This document shows positions 1-8,474 of a DNA stretch of 18,663 nt, in pieces. The position numbers and the translations under genes were made by a program. The DNA comes from Cochliopodium minus (Eukaryota > Discosea > Himatismenida > Cochliopodiidae): assembly GCA_024220525.1 (NCBI GenBank), contig JAMYWO010000467.1, positions 1 through 18,663 of the forward strand, in the 5' to 3' direction. The notes beneath the pieces were generated by a model, which was given only the letters and a program-made list of their open reading frames with translations, had not been told where the DNA came from and searched no databases. Numbering within the stretch: the stretch's first letter is position 1; every line of letters begins with the position of its first letter.

Positions 1-77
1 ATAAATGAAATAAATGAAATAAATGAAATAAATGAAATAAATGAAATAAATGAAATAAATGAAATAAATGAAATAAA
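1..77. repeat. 9-bp tandem repeat (ATAAATGAA)x8
   Basis: Eight perfect head-to-tail copies of the 9-mer ATAAATGAA fill positions 1-72, followed by a partial copy (ATAAA) that decays into A/T-rich simple sequence up to about 160. The array may continue to the left of the window. It lies downstream of the last visible donor site of the minus-strand RBR ligase gene, so it probably sits inside that gene's intron rather than between genes. The unit is a multiple of three and the direct plus-strand frame is open, but nothing suggests that it is translated. Confidence 0.95.
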
Positions 78-185
78 CAAAATAAAAAATATAAAATAAA
101 AAATAAAAAATATAAATAAAAAATAAAATAATAATAAAATAAAATTAATGAAAAAAAAAATGAAAATTTGAAAATTTTTTTTTAC

Positions 186-1999
186 CAAATATTACAAAAA
201 TCGGACCCCTCATCATCTTCGTCGCAGTCCTCATGGTAGCAAGGCATGCTACAAACTTTTTCTCCGTGGACACCCTTGAGAAACAAAATAAATAAAGAAA
301 AGATGTAAAAAATAATAAAAAATTTGAAAAAATGAAAAAATCATAAAAAAATGCAAAAATTTTTTTTTTTGATATCTTACGTAGCAGGGATGTTTGCATT
401 TATTGGCTTTTATACAGGCAAACTTTCTTTTTTCGAGACACTCTTTCTCGTTACAAATATCGGCCAAGTTTTTATGAGGTGGGTTTTTATCAGTATTTCC
501 AGGTCCTATTGTTTCACCACAATACCTGCCTATAGAAAAAAAAAAATAAAAATAAAATCAAAAAAAAAAATTTAAAATAATGTGAAAAAAAATAATAAAA
601 TTTTCTTACAATGAGCCGATTGTTGAAACTTTTCGAATTCATCACACGAATATCCTTTACAATAATAATAAATTATTAAAACTCAAAGTTAAGTTTTGAA
701 AGTGAACAAGAGAAGGTATTTACCAATGTGATAAGGAGTAAGTTTGCATTGCGAGCAAAAGTTCTGAGAACAGTTGGGACACCTATACCTGTTTTTGTTG
801 TAATGATGCAAAGAAGGCCCAGACAAAGGACCTTCAAAAAATAAAGTAAAAATAAACAAAAAATATTTTCTAAAAAAATTAGTAAAAAAGCACAAAAAAA
901 ATAAAAAATTTAATTGAGAATTATTAAAATATTTAATTTAAAAAAAAAAAATTGTTTTTTACCATTTGGCCCTTCTTCGTTGGCTGGTGCATCCAAATTT
1001 TGATTTTTTCCGTCCATTTTTTCCATTCCCACCTTGCATGAAGGACAACGCACAAAAGAATCGTCGTTTGACATGAGTTCTTCTAGAGTGGCATTGAGGT
1101 ACTTTTCGAAATCTTCTTTCGAAAGGATTTTCTTTAAAAATAAAAACATAAGAAAATGAAATAATATTCGAAAAAGAATTTAAAATAATCTCATGACATT
1201 TCAAAATTATGAAAAAAAAAACAAATAAAAATAAAAATTTTTACTCTTGCGTCTACTTCTTGCCATTGTTGCGCACACTCAGTACATTTAAGTTGGGAAA
1301 CTTTCAAAAGCTTGATGTAAGTCAAAGACCTGCCCCTCAAACACTTGACACAAAAGCTGTGCCCACAAAGAGAAAGGGAGTACATATTCTTGGAGTATTT
1401 CTCTTTGTCGCACAAAGAACATTTGATGGTTAAACTCTCTGCTTTGGGAAACCCACTTCTCAACCACCTTAACTTCCCGCATTGGGAGACCTTTCTGATA
1501 AATGGAATTTCGGTGAGTTCTGAGACTTTATTGCGTTGGAGAAGACACTCAATTTGTTTTGGTGTGTTGACGCAGAAAATTGGTTGCTTTGAAAGTATTT
1601 GCAACAACTTTTCGGATGTGACAACCTTTTTGAGATCTGTCTCTTCTATAAATAAAAGAAAAAATAAAATAAATATGATAAGAAAACAAAAAAATTACCC
1701 AAAGATACAAAATTAAGATGGGAAAGATCAAGAGATCTTTGTTTGAATCTTCTTTGATTAAATCTCTTGGGAAGATCAAAATTCTCCAAAGAGTTGAACA
1801 AGAGTTTGGTTTCCAAAGAACCCACTTTCTTGTATAATGTATTGTTGAGTTCCAGTATGATGTTGCTATCTCCCGCAAGTGTCGCATTATTATACAATTC
1901 GGGAGTGATGAGAAGCTCTGCTGTTGCGAGGGGTATCTCGTTGCATACTAATTGGAACTCTATTTTGCAATTCTTTTCGATTTGGCGATGAAATACCAA
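186..1999 (-). CDS. RBR-type (RING-IBR) E3 ubiquitin ligase, 3' part outside the window
   Basis: This is a probable E3 ubiquitin ligase carrying at least a RING and an IBR zinc module. Modelled exons on the minus strand are 1999-1699, 1645-1245, 1131-963, 831-724, 654-610, 529-381 and 274-186, about 420 residues so far. The first 170 residues match nothing I recognise. RING1 is C3HC4: C176-x2-C179, C194-x-H196-x2-C199-x2-C202, C221-x2-C224. The IBR follows, with CPSC, then CPNC-x4-CSQC and the typical PYHxGxxC ending. After it comes CRYCGE and a long cysteine-rich stretch (KCKHPC, CSMPC, ending DFCNI) that does not look like a standard RING2. Its catalytic cysteine cannot be assigned. The last donor falls after TG, in what would be the second Cys of a CxxC pair, so a further zinc module probably lies beyond the left edge. 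Reading through instead gives Trp then TAA, which would end the protein in mid-motif. Introns are 53-113 nt. The RING-IBR call is strong; the class of the C-terminal part is open. Confidence 0.8.
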
Positions 2000-2180
2000 A
2001 TAAATAAGCTCATTCCTTATTTTTAAAAGATAAATTGAGATTTCAAATGAATATATTTCTATTTTTAATTTCTCTCATCATTTTTATACTCATGAGAATA
2101 TATTTTCTATTTTAAACAATTAAACGCCAAATCCTATCATTTTATTGTCTTCTTCTTTTTCAAATTTTTAATTAAGAAAT

Positions 2181-2720
2181 TTACCATTCTGCCTCACTTG
2201 AACTTTTGATGTTATTTGTTTCATAATTTTGATTGTGTTGATTGCATTTTATTTTTAATTGGAGAAAGTTGTATATTATTTTATCTTTTTTAACAAGCTG
2301 ATTGTTTTTATCCAATACCCTCTGTGAATATTTTGACAATCCAATTATGGCAAGCCTTAATATCACTGTTCCCTTGATGAGAGAAGGAATCTTGGAATCC
2401 TCAATCGGATTTTTCTTCTTGTTATTTTCGAATATTTCATAATCATCCTGAACATCTTCAAAGTTGAAATCATTGTCTTTTTTTTCTATCGAGTCATTTT
2501 CATCCTAAAAAATAAATAATTTATTATTTATATTTGACAAAGATTGTGTTCAAATATAGCTTATTAAATGAATTCAAATTACATCAACATATTTATCTCC
2601 ATTTTCGTAAAATAATTCAATTGCTGCTTCAATATTTCCTTTTGTTTCCTCTAATAATTGAGAGCAGATTTTCTTGCTTTTACCAATAATTCCCTTCAAA
2701 TTTAATATAGATTCCTCCAT
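2181..2720 (-). CDS. Small protein with a UBA-like N-terminus, function unknown
   Basis: Two exons (2720-2583 and 2504-2181), joined in phase 0 across a 78-nt GT-AG intron, encode 153 residues. The first 46 residues resemble a UBA-like three-helix domain: a hydrophobic start, a GIIGKS turn, a leucine helix and GNIEAAIELFYENG, the pattern of ubiquitin-binding UBA domains. This is a pattern judgement, not a proven homology. An acidic linker of about 35 residues follows, then a basic, helix-prone end (residues about 95-135) with no recognised motif. The stop is TGG TAA, and the G-GTAA there could also be read as a donor site. The 180 bp downstream show no convincing next exon, so I took the stop. 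The gene lies between RPA2 and the RBR ligase on the same strand, with about 180 bp on each side. A ubiquitin link with the neighbouring ligase is possible but only inferred. Confidence 0.6.
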
Positions 2721-2902
2721 AATCTTCCCTTGATATCTTTTCAAATAAAATTTGAAGAATTTTTTTTTTATTTTAAATTGAGAAATTGGAGTTTATAATG
2801 AAAAGTATGGAGTAGATTTACCAAAAAGAGGGAGAATAGAATAAAAGGATAATTTAATTTTATAAATATATATTTTTTAATTATTTGGTTTTTCAAGAAT
2901 TC

Positions 2903-5900
2903 TTAAAAAGTGGTGACAGGTTTGATGTTGAAATTGACTCTGATGTTGAGGGAAGCCAATTCAGCAATTAAATACAAAAACGAACCAGGCATGGAAATGT
3001 TCTTTATGGTACCCTTTTTATCGCAGACCTTGCAAGCCCATCTTGTGTCTTCTTGGTGTCCAAGTCTTGCTCTCAAAGGAGCAATGACACTACCACACTC
3101 CATACAAACTTTGGAAGTCAACTTGTCACTAGAGTTCATCAATCTATCTTTGAGAATGAAAGAAGATCCATGAGCAATTAGAGAATCTCTTTCCATTTCT
3201 CCGAATCTCACACCACCTTTTCAAAAAGTAAATTAATGTTAAAGGGACATTGAAGTAAAGAAAAAAAAAACCTCCTTTCTTTCTTCCTCCAACCGGCTGA
3301 TTTACAATAGGATCCATAGCACCAGTACCACCTCTCACTTGCCATTTATCCAAGACCATGTGTCTCAATCTCTGGTAATATACACTACCAATGTAAATGT
3401 CGGCATGCATCTCGGTACCGAGTATTCCAGAATATAAAGGCTCATTTCCGTAGTAATTATAACCTGCTTTTTTGAGTTGCTCTCCGTAAAAATCTACTGC
3501 ACTAAAATTTTCGCCGAAAACGAAAGGACTTCCATTTTGGAACATTCCATGTACAGCACCAGACTTACTGGCCATACTTTCTATCAACATACCTATTGTC
3601 ATACGAGAAGGGAAAGCATGAGGGTTGATAATCAAGTCGGGATACATTCCACTCTCACTTTAAATAAAATTTTTATTAATAATTTTTAAAAAAAAATAAA
3701 AAATTTGGAATTTACGTGAAGGGCATGTCCTCTTGGGGATAGAGCATAGCCAATGTACCTTTTTGTCCTGATCTTGAAGCAAACTTATCACCAAGCACAG
3801 GCGCTCTGTCTACTCTTGTCTTAAATATGACGCTGCAAGGACCAAAGCCCTCTTGTGACTCTAATATGACGACTTGATCTACCACTGCGTTTTCTCCCTT
3901 CCACCTTTCTATCACTATGTTCTCTTCTTTGTCACTTGCTTTAGGGTCAAAGAAAGAGTACCAAGGCATCCCATTCTCCAAACCTACAAATTTTTGAAAA
4001 AGTTTTTGATTTATAAAAAAAAGAGGAGGAAAAACAAAAATGTTTACGAGTTCCAGGTTCACTCAAACCATCACCCAAGAGGTTTGAAAGAAGAATTTTC
4101 TTATAAGAGTTTTCATACTTACTCTTTTCGATAGCTTCTTTGGAAAGACCCTTGAAATAAGGCTTCTTTGGATATTTTTCATAACCGTCCATAAGATTGA
4201 TTTTGTAGGATTTGTAAACGAAAGCACGGAAAATACCTCTCTCCCAAGATCCCTTGTTGATTATCATCGCATCTTCCATGTCAAACCCTGTGTAAGAAAT
4301 AACAGCACAAACGACGTTAGTACCAGAGGGATAGTGATCCATTTTGAAGTCGTTGTGAGCTTGTGTTCTCATGATAGGGAGCTGAGGAGTACTCAAAACA
4401 TAAAGTTTGGTATCCCATCTGTTATAATAGTTTTGTACAGGGAATGCAAGGGTTTGCTTCGCCATCTGACATTGGTACATGTTTCTCGGAGACTGGTTGA
4501 AATCTGACAAAGGAGTAAAAGAAGCAGTATGCGAGAGAATGGAAGAAGGAGAGAGTTCTCTGTATTTGGCTGTTCCATAGCACAAATCAGTTTCTAAACA
4601 AGCAATGTCAAGAAAAACTTGTTCGAATGTACCAATCCACTCTACTTTGTTAAGTTCAACGTTTAATACAGGTCTGGAGAATCTACTTGACCCTGTCCAA
4701 ATTACCATGATGGGAAACAATTTGTTGCCTGGCTTAATACAAGAAAACTCGATATCTTGAGGAACACCTCTTCCACCATTTACTTTCAAGATACGTAATT
4801 CATTGACAAAGGAGTCCAATGTATCCTCTGAAACTCCTCCCAAAAGCTTACCATCCAAGAGAATAGGTATAAATGTGCTAGGCAAAACTCCCTCAGAAAT
4901 GGAAGTCATACCAAGAGAATTCAAAAGAAGAGGAAGGTTTTTGTTGATGTTATTTTTGCTTACAAGAACTTTACATGTTGCAGTAAGATGGTTCAATATA
5001 CCACAAGGAGGCCCATCGGGAGTGTGCACAGGACACAAGAATCCCCAATTTTCTGGCATCAACTTACGCACACTTGTCATTTTGGACTCTGCAAAGAAAC
5101 TACCTCTGTGAACTCCTCGGTAACTAGCAACCATTCTCAAGTAACTGATTCTATCGAGCATGATTACGAGACCCTTCATTTGGGGAACATCTATATCTTT
5201 ATAGGCAGGCATGGTTCCAGTAGCAAAGAAAGATTGGATTGATGTTTGGAATTGAGGAATCAAAAACTTTTTGATTCTTTCCATCAAAATTTCTTCAGAA
5301 GAAGCTTTCTTTCTGGTGTTCTCTTGAAGAACCATCTTCTGAAACATTCCCTTTGCTTTTGTGAGAATATTTTGTAACTCGTTCTTCACCAAGACACTGT
5401 AAATGTTGGAAGGTAAGAGGACTTCATGGTTCATTATACTGTCAGGATTTTCGTTGATGATCGTACCTTTGATGAGGGAGTACACTTTTTCGATCATAAG
5501 AATCAACAAGTTAAATTTATCCAGATTATCATCGAGATGTACGAATAAATATCTCCTCAAGAATTCTTTACCCGCAAAAAAAAGATCATCTGTCTCTATA
5601 TTATCCATCAATGGCAAAAACATATTTCCTATGAATTCGATACATTGCTTATTATCAAAAAGATTATATTTTCTGACCTCATTCAATTCCATCACTACTC
5701 TATCCGCAATGAAAGTATCATTCTCATTTTTATGGGTCAATCTATCATATATTTCTCTATCTGTGCATCTTTTGAGTGCTTTTAATATAATACCAGCAGG
5801 AATGAAAAATTCTCTCGAGACAATTCTGATTCTGAAATAACATGTTCCATTCTCGAGATAATGAAGATTCACAGTTCTATATGTTTCATCTGGTGCCACA

Positions 5901-6557
5901 CAACGAATGGAACAACCATATTTGGTGAATCCCTTACCTAAAAGAAAAATTATTGAAACAGAAGATCAATTATTTATGTTGAAGGATATTTAAGATCAAA
6001 TAAATTATTGATTAAATTTTTGGATAGGTACCTTTAGTTGACCAAGTAGATCTTTCAATCGCAATTGGATAATTTCTTTTTTGAACTACCAATAATCTGA
6101 GGATTTTCTCATTTCCTTTTACTATGAAATATCCACCAGCTTCATATGCTTCTTCTTTTGATCTAGCTAATTCGAGCGGAGTTTTATCTTTCAATTGACA
6201 CAAATTGGATTTGATCATGAGAGGGATTAATGCTTCGAATGTTTCTATCGTTGTTTTGTTGTGATGTTTGAGAGCAATATTAAACTTTAATTTTGCCGTA
6301 TATGTGGTGGATTTTAATCTACATTGTTCTGGTGATTCTGATTTGTAATCTGTATCAAATTGGAACAGTTCAAACCATATTTTAGTATCTTCATCTATTT
6401 GAACCACTGGCAATGATTGTGTAATTAATTGGAATCCTTCTTCCAAAAACCAATTGAATGAATCTAAATATGGTTGTGCCAATGATTCTGCTTTCTTGAG
6501 AAATTTTTTGGAGAATTTTTTCTTAAACAAATTTTTCTTCAATTGTTCTTTAAACAT
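2903..6557 (-). CDS. RPA2: DNA-directed RNA polymerase I second-largest subunit (RPA2/RPA135)
   Basis: This is the beta-like catalytic subunit of RNA polymerase I, which transcribes the large rRNA precursor in the nucleolus. Five exons on the minus strand (6557-6032, 5937-4048, 3983-3716, 3657-3272, 3216-2903) give 1127 residues, close to human POLR1B. All joints keep frame. Landmarks in order: [14 protein letters not shown] and RNYPIA near residues 140-165; [12 protein letters not shown] at about 476-488; [13 protein letters not shown], with the conserved acidic pair E730-D731; [12 protein letters not shown] at 870-881 with hybrid-binding lysines; the long stretch around [38 protein letters not shown]; and a C-terminal zinc site C1061-x2-C1064...C1085-x2-C1088. 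Pol I is preferred over Pol II or III because of [12 protein letters not shown], the [11 protein letters not shown] loop between the zinc cysteines, and the overall length. Introns are 94, 64, 58 and 55 nt. The fourth uses a GTTTTT donor and ends in AG. The start is the first ATG before [13 protein letters not shown]. Identity is near certain. Confidence 0.97.
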
Positions 6558-6760
6558 GTTCTTATATCAATTCAATCTATTTGGAAAATATCACCGATTC
6601 TGATATTTTTATTATTTTCTATTTTTTTTTTTATTTTTGAGAAAAAAAACATAAGCATCTTGGAAATCATCCTTTTTAGAATTGTTATTGATCACTTTTG
6701 AAGTGTATATATAGAATCGTATAACTCGAAATATCTGTTGTTAAAAAGAAAAAAAAAAAA
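6558..6760. promoter_or_regulatory. Divergent intergenic region between RPA2 and the 6761 gene
   Basis: The start codons of two oppositely oriented genes are 203 bp apart, so this stretch must hold both promoters. A TATATATAG string at 6706-6714 lies about 50 bp before the plus-strand ATG and could be a TATA element. T- and A-homopolymer runs flank it (around 6619-6630 and 6749-6760). The A-run directly before the ATG at 6761 is a leader style seen in AT-rich amoebae. No specific factor site can be named. Confidence 0.5.
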
Positions 6761-7508
6761 ATGAAAGAGGAAATCAAAGAGATAGAGATCAAAGTAGAAA
6801 TTAAAGAGGAAAAAGAGGAGATCAAAGAAATCAAACAAGATATCAAAGAGGAAATCATTGAAGAGAAAATTGAGAAGAACAATGAAAAAATTGATCAAAA
6901 TAAAATTGAAGAAATTGATAAATTAGTGAGGGTAATTTTTCTCAGTCTAAATTTCAATAAATTTAAATATGTTGAAGGGTACCGCATTCAAAATGCAAAT
7001 GTCAGTATGGGAAGATGAAACGATATTATACAGAGAAGAAATAATCAATATATTTCAAGAGAAAAAGAATTTTTTTGAAACATTTTGGAATAATGAAGAT
7101 AATTTGCCAACAAAAATAGCAATTTTCATGGCAGCAGTCGAACAATTGCCAGATATATCCAAAATCAGATTATTGTTCGCATTATCATGCCCTGAAATTG
7201 TTGATTTTGCAAATGTGATGTCCTTGCCTGATACAGATGAAAAAGAAAATCAAGAGAAAATGGAAAAATATAGTAAATGGGAGAAAAATATCTACGATTT
7301 GATTAATAAAACATTGATCTCAAAAGAGAATGAATCCACATACTTCATTGAGAACAAAAATGAAATGGAAAATTCTTTCAAAAAAGATGGTAATTTCAAA
7401 AGTGGAAAGATTGCTATCGAAAGTCTTATAAAGGCCAGAAGTTTTATATTGCTCAATTTTATCTATTCTATTGTGTCTCTCGTTTTAAATGATGAAGACT
7501 ATAATTAG
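6761..7508 (+). CDS. Hypothetical protein with a Lys/Glu-rich N-terminus
   Basis: I do not recognise this protein. Exon 1 (6761-6931) and exon 2 (6978-7508) join in phase 0 across a 46-nt GT-AG intron, the shortest in the window, giving 233 residues. Residues 1-57 are almost only K, E and I with some D, N and Q, in a pattern that suggests one long charged helix or coiled coil. The rest is mostly helical and includes conserved-looking stretches such as WEDETILYREEI and NIFQEKKNFFETFW. It ends with a hydrophobic helix (about residues 207-227, SLIKARSFILLNFIYSIVSLVL) that might be a tail anchor or a buried helix. Without the intron, the first frame would stop at 7018 and the second would start inside the intron. 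Splicing joins both without loss, which supports the model. The gene shares its promoter region with RPA2. Confidence 0.65.
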
Positions 7509-7605
7509 GAAACAAATAAATCATAAATGTAAAAAATCACATTTAGAATGATCCCAATTTCAAAAATTATCATTTTCATAATGAAAATGGAAATAAATAA
7601 AAAAA

Positions 7606-8325
7606 ATGAAGATCAACTTGAAAAATCAAAAATTCAAAAGATTGTTGACTAATAAATTTTTTGGTTCAAATCTTTCTTTTCAATTTTATAATGATATTTT
7701 GATATCCAAAAGATATTATAAATCGAATGAAGATTTGAATGATGAGAATATGATCAAAGAGGAATCGATAATAGATGAAAATTTAAAGCATTTTGATTTG
7801 GATTCATTCAGAAAGGTAGCGAAATTAAAATATGATGAAGATGGAACTTATGCAGTTGGGACTGAATTTGAATATCTCGCAATGAAAGAATTAGAAACAT
7901 TACAATTTGAATTGAAGAGAATAGGTGGTGCAAATGATCAAGGAAAAGATTTGGAAGGTTTTTGGAGGCTCCCCAATAATATCCATTTCGATGTGATATG
8001 CCAATGCAAAAAATTAAACAAAAAATTGTCGAGCAGCATTGTTCGTGAATTAGAAGGAACTCTCACAAATGAAAGAAATCAAAAATTGGGGATATTGATA
8101 TCTGGTGGTACAGGTTTTTCACCAGAAGCAATCCAAAGATTTCAAAAAACAGATTTCCCTTTGATATTCATCAATATTGATTCCGATGGGATCTCCTATT
8201 TTAAGTTGAATCCCTCTTGTCAAAAACTTATACCTCAATTAGTTGTTGGTATAAGCTATAAAAAGACTGCCAATTTTCATAAGAAAGTCATTGTTTTATT
8301 ATATGATAATAAACCTATTTCTTAA
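7606..8325 (+). CDS. Rrg7-like PD-(D/E)XK-fold protein, probably mitochondrial
   Basis: A single-exon gene of 239 residues. Residues 85-151 carry the signature of the Rrg7 (required for respiratory growth 7, DUF2034) family, a restriction-endonuclease-like fold: GTEFEYLAM (E87/E89), then RIGGANDQGKDLEGFW (D111, D115), then QCK (133-135), then the family's RELEG (147-151). E...D...QxK is the PD-(D/E)XK active-site layout, so the key residues appear intact. The family member studied in budding yeast is needed for respiratory growth and is mitochondrial; its nucleic-acid substrate is not known to me. The first 30 residues are rich in K, N, F and R with almost no acidic residue, which fits a mitochondrial targeting peptide. 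The start is the only upstream ATG, preceded by an A-run. The 97 bp upstream include a near-palindrome at 7571-7589. Family call is good; activity is inferred. Confidence 0.8.
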   Translation: MKINLKNQKFKRLLTNKFFGSNLSFQFYNDILISKRYYKSNEDLNDENMIKEESIIDENLKHFDLDSFRKVAKLKYDEDGTYAVGTEFEYLAMKELETLQFELKRIGGANDQGKDLEGFWRLPNNIHFDVICQCKKLNKKLSSSIVRELEGTLTNERNQKLGILISGGTGFSPEAIQRFQKTDFPLIFINIDSDGISYFKLNPSCQKLIPQLVVGISYKKTANFHKKVIVLLYDNKPIS

Positions 8326-8474
8326 TTCCCAATCATCCAATCATTTGAATTGAATGTTCAATTTTTCCATTCTCCTTTTCTTCAGTTATTTTTATTGTTT
8401 GCACACTCTGAAGAAAAAAAAAAAAAATTGTCTTGAAAAATATAAAAAAAATATTTATTCTCAATATCTACAGA

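Noticed and set aside
1-160. A CRISPR array or telomere-like array
   Set aside because: The unit is 9 bp with no spacers, and the sequence is not a known telomere repeat; it is a simple minisatellite.
145-467. Minus-strand and plus-strand frames rich in F and K near the left end
   Set aside because: They read through introns of the ligase gene in the wrong phase; the F/K content comes from T/A runs, not from a membrane protein.
1209-1716. Plus-strand open frames over the RBR ligase region
   Set aside because: They are antisense to the RING1 exon with its eight conserved zinc ligands; no codon or motif support.
3984-4047. Frameshift in RPA2 between two open frames
   Set aside because: A 64-nt GT-AG intron joins the frames exactly as [12 protein letters not shown]; the other breaks in this gene are also clean introns.
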